Source: Priapulus caudatus
Taxonomy: Eukaryota; Priapulida; Priapulimorpha; Priapulimorphida; Priapulidae
Direction: 5' to 3'
Length of the DNA stretch: 28,847 bases
NCBI RefSeq assembly: GCF_000485595.1
Contig: NW_014577283.1
Span: forward strand, 433,886 to 462,732
The notes below the pieces were generated by a model. That model worked only from the letters and a program-made list of their open reading frames with translations. It had not been told where the DNA came from and ran no database searches. Positions within the stretch are counted from its first letter, which is position 1, and every line of letters starts with the position of its first letter. Below are positions 1-8,561 of this stretch, one piece after another. Made by a program: the position numbers and the translations under genes.

Positions 1-52
1 AAGTCACCCTGAATGTTGACAGACAGTGAATCTGCACACTGCATGGCCTCAC

Positions 53-207
53 CTGAAAACACTTCATCACTATGGAGAATGCCAGGCAGAGAGGAATCAC
101 GCCGATGAGAAACCATGGAAACACAGCCGCGATGAGGAAGAGAGCGGTAAAGATGAACAGTAGGGTGATCAGTGCCATCTCAGAGAGGTAGGGCAGCCTG
201 ACATCAA
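53..207 (-). CDS. ABCC5: ABCC5-like exon: TMD2 segment, VDVRLPY-equivalent onward (two helices)
   Basis: The exon opens after the acceptor ctacag with TT, completing an Ile codon begun in the previous exon, and reads (I)DVRLPYLSEMALITLLF and on through an AVFPWFL stretch to MKCFQ, ending in phase 0 at CAG before gtgagg. It corresponds to the VDVRLPF...GVFPWFLV region of human ABCC5, which is two membrane helices joined by a short loop in the second transmembrane domain. Length is 155 nt (2 + 51 codons). The next exon lies outside the window. A decayed copy of the first ~35 nt and its acceptor lies 82 bp upstream in transcription terms. Confidence 0.9.
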
Positions 208-317
208 CTGTAGCAACAACACGGCAACATTGTTAGAACACACAACACGATGACAACATCTCATAGAGGTACGACATGCCGTACATCAACTGTAGCAACA
301 ACACGGCAACATTGTTA
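172..317. repeat. 82-bp tandem duplication covering an exon start and its intron end
   Basis: The segment from about 172 to 235 recurs at about 254 to 317 with a period of 82. The intronic part, acatcaactgtagcaacaac and onward to 235, is identical over 35 nt, while the exon-derived part (atctcagagaggt versus atctcatagaggt) has drifted. The second copy therefore carries a second acceptor (exon-like start at 289) before the real one at 207. Its coding piece has a 1-nt length difference and runs into a stop, so it is a dead exon fragment. Confidence 0.8.
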
Positions 318-440
318 TTAAGCACCATATGACAATAACGTCTGAGACAGGTATGATAAATTATAATATATTATGCATATCATCTGCACTGTGTATAATA
401 GAAACACTCGACATTGTGTGTTGTGTGCAGGTAAACCTAC

Positions 441-570
441 TCTCATCCATGTCGGTGGAAAAGCGGTTGATGATGCGGCCGACGGGTGTACTGTCAAAGA
501 ATCGCATCGGACTTCTCAGCACCTTGATGAACAACATGTCATGGAGCCTGCTGGATGCTATCAGGGACAC
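441..570 (-). CDS. ABCC5: ABCC5-like exon: TMD2 intracellular coupling region (SSRLHD...FFDSTP)
   Basis: The exon starts after ttgctgcag with VSLIASSRLHDMLF and contains RSPMRFFDSTPVGRI and NRFSTDMDE, ending in one base (A) before gtaggt. It is 130 nt, phase 0 in and phase 1 out, matching the next exon that starts with TT. In ABCC proteins this is the second intracellular loop of TMD2, whose coupling helix contacts the nucleotide-binding domains. The identity to human ABCC5 (SSRLHDELF, RSPMKFFDTTPTGRI, NRFSKDMDE) is high, giving the clearest subfamily assignment in the window. Confidence 0.95.
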
Positions 571-880
571 CTGCAGCAAGGCAGGGTAAGAGTAAGTAAA
601 AGTACGAGTGAATCAGGGTATAACATTGCTCATCACCGACAGACACCGGAGGATGCCTGAATGGGAAGGTCTCTACAGGATAATATATTATCTTTTAAGC
701 CATTGGTGAAAATACGCCAGGAACAACCAAACACTCGGCTGTTTTTACCTACTATTACTCTTACTACAGTACAATTGATGGCTAATATATATTTAAATAA
801 GGAGTTTCTAAAGAGTATCACCATTGACCAATGTATTGACAGCAGCAAGTGCGATGGCTTAGCCACTCGGCAACGAACAG

Positions 881-1079
881 CAATCAATTATATACCATAC
901 CAAATATGTTCAATACAGACATATGCTATCTATTAACTATCAACAAACAGCAATCAATTATATAATATACTAAATATGTTCAATACAGACATATGCTATC
1001 TATTAACTATCAACAAACAGCAATCAATTACATACTATACTAAATACGTCCAATACAGACATATGCTATCTATGAACTA
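881..1079. repeat. Three tandem copies of a 70-bp unit, abutting a splice donor
   Basis: Units begin with caatcaatta at 881, 951 and 1021 and share atatgttcaatacagacata and ctatctat. The first two are nearly identical; the third has several changes and ends one base before the GC donor at 1081/1080 of the flanking exon. The array lies wholly inside the intron 571-1081. Confidence 0.9.
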
Positions 1080-1081
1080 GC
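1080..1081 (-). other. GC splice donor (GC-AG intron 571-1081)
   Basis: On the minus strand the exon ends ATGAAG and the intron begins GCTAGT, so the donor is AAG|GCTAGT with G at +5 and T at +6. The acceptor is an ordinary tgctgcag at 571-572. The only nearby GT, four bases further in, would shift the frame and give a TGA within eleven codons of the next exon. Using GC joins FMK directly to VSLIASS, exactly the spacing of VK-GTLRASS in human ABCC5. Confidence 0.8.
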
Positions 1082-1252
1082 CTTCATGAAGATGACACTT
1101 CTGAAGCAGGCTGTTGTAACCATGGCGATGATGGAGAGACCGTAGACGAGCTGGTAGAAGCCAACGCGTGGGTTGTCCATGATGCTCTCGCTGACGTACG
1201 TCTCCTCATACGTCATGTTGCCGTCAGTCACCTCCCGCGTCATGTTAACGCC
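1082..1252 (-). CDS. ABCC5: ABCC5-like exon: extracellular loop with two N-glycosylation sequons, then a TMD2 helix
   Basis: The exon starts after cctcgcag in phase 0, is 57 codons long and ends at AAG. It begins GVNMTREVTDGNMTYEE, with two N-x-T sequons at residues 3 and 12, then SESIMDNPRVGFYQLVYG and the hydrophobic helix LSIIAMVTTACF. Human ABCC5 has a like-placed glycosylated loop followed by SDSMKDNPHMQYYASIYALS, so position and character agree. It closes with the GC donor described separately. Confidence 0.92.
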
Positions 1253-1859
1253 CTGCGAGGAAGAACAAACAACGACATATTGTGAGATTAAGTATTAGTG
1301 TAATATAGTAAAGCATAGCCTTTGAGCGACCACCCTGGTTAAATTGCTGGACTATTTTTTTATAGCGAGCAAATATGAGAATTGATAAGTCAGAATTCAA
1401 ACAAGGGAGCGGGTAACGGAAATGTTGTGCACGAAAGTGAGGCTCCCAGAATCTTAATTAGCCAAATTTCTGGTAGGTTACCGACGCCGGTTGCTTCCAT
1501 TTCTTTCGCACCCCTCATAACATGTTTCGCCCACCGGCGGTGGTCGTAACATGCGCTATAACGTGGCCAATAGGTGGCACCAAGTACTTCCCCGAAGCCA
1601 GTGTCAAACTACAATATTGCAGCCTGGACTGCAGTGGAATAAATTCCTTGTTCGTATTAATTATAGTAAACGTTGGTTCTTCAGTCTTTACTTCCAGGAA
1701 ATACAACACATACAGCGTTCATCACTCTTACAGAACGCGCTGTGCATCCGCTAGCTATATTCACTGTGTGATTACATACATGCATTCATGCATGCATGCG
1801 CACACTAATGAAGCTTAACCGGCTGTCCACCCAGAGTCAGTAGCTTGAACATATGCACT

Positions 1860-2041
1860 CGCAAACACACACACTGAAGCTCATACACACGCGTGCACGT
1901 GCACGCGCACACAAGAGAACGCATGCACAGATGCACACACAACACAAGCACCCAAGCACACATAGATACAAAAACACAGCACATACACGTGCACACGCAC
2001 ATGTGCCGATACACGGACAGACATAGACAGACAGACAGACG

Positions 2042-2089
<48 letters not shown>

Positions 2090-2152
2090 CACAGACAGAG
2101 ACACACACACAGACAGACAGACGTAAGCGCACACACACATACAGCCTTCACG
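1860..2152. repeat. Compound CA / CAGA microsatellite in intron 1,253-2,179
   Basis: A CA-rich tract interspersed with gtgcacgcgcac-type alternating purine-pyrimidine runs leads into a nearly pure CAGA array at about 2,025-2,125, then CA again. Read on the minus strand it creates long Cys/Val/Leu-rich open frames that continue from the flanking exon, but the exon ends at its gtaagatg donor. A short catgcatg palindrome cluster sits at 1,780-1,800. The rest of this intron (1,253-1,860) shows nothing recognisable. Confidence 0.95.
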
Positions 2153-2179
2153 CGCACGTATGCACCGAACACATCTTAC

Positions 2180-2364
2180 CCCACTGCCTGCTCTGAGCCA
2201 GTAGCTTAGCCAGATATTGCTGAAGCCTATGGTGCAAACTACGATGAGGAAGAGCGTGACGACTCCAAACAAGACGCAGCAGCCTCCTGCAGCTGCTATG
2301 TACGACTTATACGTCACCCACTTCACACTGCCTGTACCACTCTCCTCCTCTGTCATCAGCTTAC
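2180..2364 (-). CDS. ABCC5: ABCC5-like exon: linker end and first helix of TMD2
   Basis: After the acceptor cttgtag the exon reads (G)KLMTEEESGTGSVKWVTY, then YIAAAGGCCVLFGVVTLF and a helix ending SNIWLSYWLRAGSG, with donor gtaagatg. It matches GQLVQLEEKGQGSVPWSVYG and the WWLSYWIKQGSG end in human ABCC5. The length of 185 nt is 2 + 61 codons, phase 0 out. The stretch is the lasso-like linker leading into TM7. The preceding exon should supply the end of NBD1 and the acidic/basic linker, but only 51 nt separate this exon from the NBD1 signature exon. Confidence 0.93.
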
Positions 2365-2367
2365 CTA

Positions 2368-2712
<345 letters not shown>

Positions 2713-2941
2713 TTACGGTTTAGACTCACTTGTCGTAAGTTAGAAAATGTTAGTGGGTGTGAGTGTACTGGTGGACATACTCAGACGTACTGGTTATTTA
2801 TCTGCTACCTTCACCAACACTACAATAGATACATGCACGGACAAGATAAAGAAATACACAGGAAGGACATAAGGAATAACACGAACGTATGAGAAAGACC
2901 AGGCAGTAGTTACATTTTCTCACTACTGTATAATTTCATAC

Positions 2942-3014
2942 CTCGGTCTCATCTCCATTGGCCAGCATTGCAATATCGGTATTCAGACACGATGCATAGA
3001 TGGCCTCATAATAT
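2942..3014 (-). CDS. ABCC5: ABCC5-like short exon: NBD1 helical subdomain
   Basis: This 73-nt exon lies between acceptor aatacaag and donor gtatga. It opens with A, completing an Arg codon begun as AG in the previous exon, then reads YYEAIYASCLNTDIAMLANG followed by DETE. It matches RYNSVLNSCCLRPDLAILPSSDLTE in human ABCC5, immediately before (I/V)GERG. Phase 1/2 in and 0 out agree with both neighbours. Confidence 0.9.
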
Positions 3015-3272
3015 CTTGTATTCAAATAAAATAGATTAATTAATGGCATTCGATTCGAAAGTATGTTGTAGTAAACTTGCTGTTGCAAATAATTATAATA
3101 CTAATTATATACAAATTATTATTATAATAATACAAATTATTATTATAATAAAAACTATTATGTGTTAGAAATTTTATATCTGATATAGTCATTTACAATC
3201 AACATGACCTCGTCCGTATCTAAGCAACCTAGACTATCAAATTGGCTTGTATTCTAGCAAAAAATAATGTAC
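3015..3272. other. AT-rich intron, no gene seen
   Basis: The intron between the two NBD1 exons is very AT-rich and carries diverged copies of an attattataataata motif at about 3,090-3,155. No open frame, RNA gene or element boundary is recognisable. Confidence 0.6.
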
Positions 3273-3397
3273 CTTTTACTGTCAAAATCAGCACCAAACG
3301 TGATGTTCTCCCGAACAGAGGCATTGATGATCCACGCTTGCTGAGCAACATAGGCAAACCTTCCATCAATACCTAAAGTACCATCATTCATACGCAT
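3273..3397 (-). CDS. ABCC5: ABCC5-like exon: NBD1 Q-loop region
   Basis: The exon opens after gtctgttgcag in phase 0 with MRMNDGTLGIDGRFAYVAQQ and continues AWIINASVRENITFGADFDS, ending KAG-style in AAAAG before gtacat. AYVAQQAW holds the Q-loop glutamine that couples ATP binding to the transmembrane domain. The match is to TFAYVAQQAWILNATLRDNI in human ABCC5. Length 125 nt, 41 codons + 2. Confidence 0.93.
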
Positions 3398-3412
3398 CTG
3401 CAACAGACATGC

Positions 3413-3465
3413 AATAATGATGATGATGATAGTGGCGATGATAATGATGATGACGATAATAATAC
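3413..3465. repeat. GAT/AAT trinucleotide microsatellite
   Basis: Imperfect repeats of gatgat, gatgataat and ataataata lie between the Q-loop exon's acceptor and the neighbouring mobile element. Confidence 0.85.
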
Positions 3466-3490
3466 TAACTAGAGCACTCGGAGAGCGCAG

Positions 3491-3831
3491 ACCTCCGCCA
3501 AGGCAGCTGAATTCTGTCACTGTGAAAAATTTTATTAATTAATTGATTAATTAAATAATTAATTGGATCCGGATCACCACCAAAATGTAATCAATTCTAA
3601 GTTACCCCATTTCTGACCTATCCTAAAAAAAAATTTAATTCATTAATTGGATCCGGATCACCACCAAAATCTCATCAATTCTAGGTGAGCCTATTCCTGA
3701 CCTATCCTGAAAATTTCATGACAATCCGTCCATAACTTTTTGAGTTAGGCTGTACACAAAGAAACAAACGCACAAACCAACAAACACACGCCGATGAAAA
3801 CATAACCTCCTGCCAACCCCTTGGCGGAGGT
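3491..3831. mobile_element. MITE-like element with 13-bp terminal inverted repeats
   Basis: The ends are exact inverted repeats: acctccgccaagg at 3491-3503 and ccttggcggaggt at 3819-3831, 341 bp in all. Inside are two tandem copies (from about 3561 and 3645, period 84) of a segment starting aattggatccggatcaccac, and a tail with aactttttgagtta, a run of caaa-type repeats and gccgatgaaaacataacctc. No protein is coded. From memory, sequences with this tail and end are common in marine invertebrate and lancelet genomes. No convincing target-site duplication is visible. Confidence 0.75.
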
Positions 3832-4072
3832 AATAATAATAAAGTCGTAATAAATAGTAATCAAGTCAACCCGTTGAACCCTGAAGTTGAGTTATGCAAA
3901 TGACACATTAATCTGACGTGAAGGCATAAAGATCATTATACTGATGACCATGCACAGTGCAAAAAGCATGCAGCAGATAGCATGAAGAACAGACGAGATC
4001 AAATGTAAAATTGGCCCAATCATATTAAATTGTTACAATAGAAGTGATTGGCAACTCAGTATAGACACTCAC
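3832..4072. other. Remainder of intron, no gene seen
   Basis: Unique-looking intronic DNA between the mobile element and the donor of the Walker A exon. A noisy copy of 3,840-4,200 occurs at about 20,880-21,300. Confidence 0.5.
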
Positions 4073-4144
4073 CTGGCCCAGCACAGCACTTAGCAGTGAG
4101 CTCTTGCCACTCCCAACACTGCCACAGATGCCGATTAGTCTCCC
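4073..4144 (-). CDS. ABCC5: ABCC5-like exon: NBD1 Walker A
   Basis: This 72-nt exon is exactly 24 codons, phase 0 on both sides, between tattttcag and gtgagtg. It reads GRLIGICGSVGSGKSSLLSA then VLGQ. GSVGSGKSS is the Walker A motif that binds ATP phosphates; human ABCC5 has KLVGICGSVGSGKTSLISAILGQ in the same place. Confidence 0.96.
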
Positions 4145-4397
4145 CTGAAAATACAGTACAACCATCACATTAATACCGAAACACAATTCCTCAAGGATCC
4201 TTCCATCGTGTCTCATTTAAGTGAATTACGAAACCTTTTATCAAATGCTTTACTAGCGCACCCAATACAGCTGATGACAGCAACTCTCTCTCCCGGATTA
4301 TGAATTAAATAAGCATGAGGAACTGCTGTCTGCAATATGAGAAGTAACAGTCTATCCCCAGATCACGTAGCGTGAGGTCAATTACAGCTGTGCCTAC

Positions 4398-4522
4398 CTT
4401 TTCCACTTGCAGGTCAATGTTTTGTAGTGCTTCCACTTGTTTCACTTCCATGGTCGCTGCCTGCTGCAACTCTTCCTCCTCCTCATCTACAACATCCACT
4501 GGTGCTCCCTTCTTTGATTTCG
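4398..4522 (-). CDS. ABCC5: ABCC5-like exon: acidic NBD1 insertion and the strand before Walker A
   Basis: The exon begins with CG, completing an Ala codon from the previous exon (G), then KSKKGAPVDVVDEEEEELQQ, a five-Glu run, and VEALQNIDLQVEK before gtaggc. LQNIDLQVEK matches LHSIDLEIQEG in human ABCC5, which also carries a charged insertion between its A-loop strand and Walker A. Length 125 nt (2 + 41 codons), phase 0 out. Confidence 0.9.
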
Positions 4523-4757
4523 CTAATTGCAATTACAGATAAAATCAGCTGTTATATTCATGACAAGTTCATATCTAAAGCATTCTAAGACTTCGAGTAT
4601 CACCACGATATTTAATTAGATTCTCAGTTAATTAGATGTCTCAGGTATAATACTTAAACACTCACACAAGTAAACTATTGTACAAGAATTAACTTACATG
4701 TAATCAACGCTTATATTTGATTATATCCTGGCTAGCCAGAACGAAAATACAAGATAC

Positions 4758-4950
4758 CTTTTCCATATTTCTCTTTATTTGGTGACTTTCCGCCGCTAGC
4801 TTTCCCATTGGCTTCACAGTTGGCCACAGAGCTTGGGCCAACAGAGGTCGGGGCATCCCAAGAAAATGTTGCATTCTTTATTTCCAAGGCCAGCTCAGGT
4901 TTGGATGGCTTCACGACCTTGTGTGTGACCTCCTCCATGAGCAGGATAGT
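4758..4950 (-). CDS. ABCC5: ABCC5-like exon: TMD1-NBD1 linker and start of NBD1
   Basis: After the acceptor gtgtctag the exon reads TILLMEEVTHKVVKPSKPEL, then LALEIKNATFSWD, with the aromatic A-loop Trp, and a low-conservation Ser/Gly/Lys-rich insertion ending EKYGK + G. It matches SLFLMEEV and IKIEMKNATLAWDSS in human ABCC5. 193 nt, phase 0 in and 1 out. It can be joined to either upstream 108-nt exon, since both end in phase 0 with R-x-Q. Confidence 0.93.
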
Positions 4951-6019
4951 CTAGACACGACCAACCAGCAAGAACAAGCATTAAAATGCCAGCCATAGTC
5001 TGTGGTCAGTATTTACACACTTTTTCCTTACGATAATGTCGAGTACTTCACACTGATCTTTTTACTATCAAAAAGCTGTCAACATTTTAACTTCTTGTAG
5101 GCTACACTTTTTTTAAATTTACTACAGTTAAATGTAAGTAAACATAAATTCAGTATTTAATTTATCATTATTAGTATGTATATTAAATATTTCACAGATA
5201 CAACAAATATTTTCATGCACAAACCTAGTAAGAAATGGTAGAGGCAAGACAGATAGACAAGCATATGAGTAGTTTTCTACAAGGAGTCAGAAGAAGACTA
5301 ATTATTGTACAAAGGCAAAGCAAATCTTTTCTAAATGTACCAGGATATTTTAGTATAAAATCTACAAGAATTCTGGCTAAATTAGCTATATCACAGGTAA
5401 AGCAAATATTAAATAAATGATTACTTGTCTAAATTTGCAAAGAAAAATATATTTATTGTAAATAAGTAATAGCTCAAGCTAAAATTGCATTGTGTTCTCA
5501 AGGCCCCCAGCTATTAATGTATTTACGTTTGGAACAACATTTGCATTTAAGGGTGACAACATGCATATCACACCATGGCCAATAATTCTAAGTATCCCAA
5601 CAGTCCCTGGGTTGCTGGGAATTACGTTAGAACATAAAAATGAGATATGCAGAGCACATACAATATTAAAATGTGTCACATAATATTCACAAATTTAATG
5701 TAATAGCAAGTGTATTTAATTTCATACATGTGTAAAATTTGGCAACTCGTGTCTTGTAATGTACCTGCATTAGCTTTATATAAAATCATGGTTAAGGTTT
5801 GCAACTGATCTCTTTTAATCATATGAAGTATAATCAAATTAGTGTTGATGGGGTGGAAGGATTGCCACTATGGTATTATGTAAAATATTAATAAATGAGC
5901 CAGAAACAATAATGGACATACTGAGTGAATGTGACACTACACATAGTAGTTGGTTGCTACACCACAGCAATGAGATTCTCTGTCCCAAATATCAATTAAT
6001 GATTTCCCACATTCAGTAC
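4951..6019. other. Intron, no gene seen
   Basis: An AT-rich 1.07-kb intron. Around 5,490-5,640 a more GC-rich patch (caaggcccccagc ... agtccctgggttgctggga) could be an old element remnant, but I see no clean ends. Noisy copies of most of it occur at about 13,640-15,900 (inverted) and 22,650-23,760 (direct). Confidence 0.5.
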
Positions 6020-6127
6020 CTGAAATCGGCCTAAAGAACCCCAAAAGTCTCCAAAGCATTTCGGTCCTAAACTAATCAGTCGCACACCGAAGGCACTTAT
6101 TCCAAATACAGTCATAGTAGCAAACGC
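6020..6127 (-). CDS. ABCC5: ABCC5-like alternative exon B: end of TMD1
   Basis: Between acceptor taacattacag and donor gtactg lie exactly 36 open codons: AFATMTVFGISAFGVRLISL, then GPKCFGDFWGSLGRFQ. It occupies the same slot as exon A (7,649-7,756): same length, phase 0 on both sides, both starting AF and ending R-x-Q, with 9 of 36 residues identical. Human ABCC5 has a 36-residue counterpart beginning AFTVVTVFN and ending VAVDRFK just before SLFLMEEV, closer to exon A overall. Exon B is therefore either a mutually exclusive alternative or a diverging, possibly dead, duplicate. An open frame and intact splice sites favour function. Confidence 0.75.
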
Positions 6128-7648
6128 CTGTAATGTTAAATAAATCATGCAATGCAAAAAGAACAAATAAAGAAAACAAATAGTGTCAGGATGAACAGCC
6201 AAACAATCTGACGAGCACAAGAGATAGAGTGATGAAACAAACAAGAGTTATTCAAATACAGAAATCATATAAGGTTAGCATGCAATTGATAATTTAATAA
6301 AGAAGAAACAAAAACAAAAACGCCAGCTCACGTGATATTAAAAATCATGAGATCAGTAAAGTTAGTGTTACTAAAATAACAGAGTGTGACCACATTATTA
6401 GATGTTAAAAACGTGCTGTTTAAACTTATGATAATAGCATGAGGTAGCAAAGGGTAGTGAGTGTGCTGCCACTCCAAGCTGAAAGTTGATAACAAGTCAG
6501 TACATGCCATGTAAAATAGCTGGCTAAATTAATTCTACTTTTTCTAAGGTTCAGAATTGTAGTGCTGAAAAGTAGAGGAAACTAAAGAGAAATAAAGATT
6601 AGAAACCACTAAGATAGATGATATATACATTTACACACGTTCGCCCACATGCACACATAGCATACATAGCGTGCATACATAGCACACACTCACATGCACG
6701 CACGCACGCACGCACGCACGCACAAATGCACATAAGTTATGATAAGCAGCAGCTCATTAGTGAAAACTAGATGTGAACCAGAATGGCATTTTACATATTA
6801 TATTAGTGCGGCATTCTAATATGTTGGCCAGCCCAAGAGAACAATAACTAAATCCATGCAATAAACAGAAATACTACATTATAAGTTGTTTTTACTTCAA
6901 TTAGGTTTCGATATTTTAATGTAATACTAAATTTGCCGCCTATCTAATGTAGGTATGAGGGTACCATTCAAAGCATTTGGGAAGAATAGCAGAAAAGGCA
7001 ACTATCAAGCTTATCATTTCTCTTGAGGTTCAAAAGGACAGGTATTCCTCAAATATTACTAAAAGCAAGTTCATCATCCTTTTCATAAATAAAGTACCAC
7101 GCAAATGTCACTACTGCAAAATTAACTCTCTCGTGGACTTTATCTGCCTAGCTATGTAGCTATGTAGAGAAATAGCCAAAATCTGCATTTTTACCCGAGT
7201 GTCACATCTGAATCCGACAGAATTGTTACCCTCCCACTGTATTGCCAGGATTATCACTACATGTGCTCTGCTATCGAGAAATTGCAACCTTAACTCGCCA
7301 CGTGTGCTGGAATGAATACGAGTGCACGTGTGCACAGCTATATTAATATATATACTGAAATATATTTTTGTATGTGTATGGTGCGTTTATGTAATATTAG
7401 TTCTATAAACATTTAAATAAATCAAAAGTAGCATCCACTATAGAATCATATAAGATGACAGAACCATATAAGATATCATATATCGAAAGTGAAGAGATAA
7501 CTCCTTAGAGTTGCAATAGAATTTCAAGTAAGATGTTCAGTAACGCAGAGAAATATAACAAAGCCGTTTACATGCATGCACATAAGTAGAAGAGTATATC
7601 ATAACTGAAACACACATGAGGACACCATGCAATCTACATTTCGGCTAC
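6128..7648. other. Intron between the two alternative exons
   Basis: A 1.52-kb AT-rich interval with a CACG microsatellite at about 6,696-6,724. At about 6,406 (attagatgtt|aaaaacg) the two noisy arms of the window carry an extra 1.4 kb. I see no third exon copy, RNA gene or open frame with homology. Confidence 0.6.
6696..6724. repeat. (CACG)n microsatellite
   Basis: A short array of cacg/gcac units, preceded by catacatag repeats. It is reduced and garbled in both noisy copies (about 11,450 and 26,275). Confidence 0.9.
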
Positions 7649-7756
7649 CTGTATACGATTAATAGACACATTCATCTCAGCCACACATCGGACGGCAAAC
7701 GGTAAAATGGCAATGGAAAACCGCATCGTATTGAAGATGGTTACCACAGTGAAGGC
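7649..7756 (-). CDS. ABCC5: ABCC5-like alternative exon A: last helix of TMD1 and linker
   Basis: Between acceptor cttctttctag and donor gtagcc are 36 codons: AFTVVTIFNTMRFSIAILPF, then AVRCVAEMNVSINRIQ. It aligns without gaps to AFTVVTVFNSMTFALKVTPF and on to RFK in human ABCC5, so it is the canonical version of this exon. It forms the last TMD1 helix and the run into the NBD1 linker. The exon is repeated, with errors, at 10,259-10,362 and 27,276-27,387. No further TMD1 exon is found upstream, although the family has about 300 residues there. Confidence 0.92.
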
Positions 7757-8424
7757 CTAGAAAGAAGTGATAAATTATCAGGACAATATAGTAAGTGGTG
7801 ATTTTGAGGTGGTAACTGTAGGGGCGACGGTGCTCTCCTCCCACTATAATATAATAATAACTAAGATACTATACGAATCAATCCTAACCATAACTGTACC
7901 AACAACATATTACTCAGGATGTAGGCTGCAGAGAATACAAGTGATACATACAATACACATGAGCGGGGTTAGATTCATTAGCATAATCACATAAAGACAT
8001 TACAATAGTGAAAATACCTTCCTTGTACTGCCTTAGCAAAATAGCTGCTGTAATAACTGTTGAATGAAGCTTTCAACAAACGCATTCATTTTCGTACTCA
8101 AACATGTCTACCCTATTGTCTAATTTATGTCTACCATATATTTCCATCTAAAACTTGGAATGCTAACATCAAAGCATACAACATAATGAAAGAAATCAGC
8201 AATGAAATAATGCGGTAGATGTATATAACATCAGAAGTAGCAATATCATAGCAGCAGTAACTAGTACTAGTAGTCAATGAAATTGCAACAGCATTCGTAT
8301 TTAGATTATTGCATGTTTATACTCAGGCTTAAAGGAGAATGACATAATATCAATATCAGAATGAGACTGCTGATGATATGCAATATGATAGGCGATGTTA
8401 GACTGATGATACACGCTCTCTTAC
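7757..8424. other. Short intron-like gap where TMD1 exons are expected
   Basis: Only 668 bp separate exon A from the next plausible exon upstream, and none of it translates into TMD1-like helices. At 7,844 the sequence leaves a partial minisatellite unit and continues as unrelated AT-rich DNA, whereas both noisy copies continue into a long minisatellite from that point. This suggests that the array and the TMD1 exons were lost here. Confidence 0.5.
7806..7844 (+). repeat. Single truncated unit of the 58-bp minisatellite
   Basis: gaggtggtaactgtaggggc and the following cgacggtgctctcctcccac resemble one unit of the array at 27,475-28,847 (gaggtggtgaattcaggagt, ataggtgttgtccctcccac). In both noisy copies the same stretch is directly followed by full units; here it stops after cccac. 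Confidence 0.65.
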
Positions 8425-8529
8425 CGTCTTCGGGGGCGTACTGCTTCTGCTCCTTGCCAACGCTATGCACAGATGCCACGCTAGACGTCCTAGACCTAAT
8501 GTCACTCAGATCATCAATGTCCTCCTCGG
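8425..8529 (-). CDS. Putative N-terminal cytoplasmic exon of the ABCC5-like gene
   Basis: Acceptor ctctttctag and donor gtaaga enclose 105 nt (2 + 34 codons + 1) reading EEDIDDLSDIRSRTSSVASV then HSVGKEQKQYAPED. It is acidic, then Arg/Ser-rich, with no membrane segment. The RSRTSS stretch resembles the SVRERTSTSG stretch near the start of human ABCC5, and the strand and order fit, but the similarity is short. It could equally belong to another minus-strand gene. Splice-site quality and the lack of stops argue that it is a real exon. Confidence 0.5.
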
Positions 8530-8561
8530 CTAGAAAGAGAAGGCGTAGAAACAATGATACA

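Noticed and set aside
1805-2356. 183-codon minus-strand frame with a Cys/Val/Leu repeat tail
   Set aside because: Only its first third is an exon; the tail is a CA/CAGA microsatellite read through the gtaagatg donor.
8008-8037. Possible 30-nt minus-strand exon between ttattacag and gtattttc
   Set aside because: It gives no residues matching TMD1 in any phase, and such a short exon cannot be supported alone.
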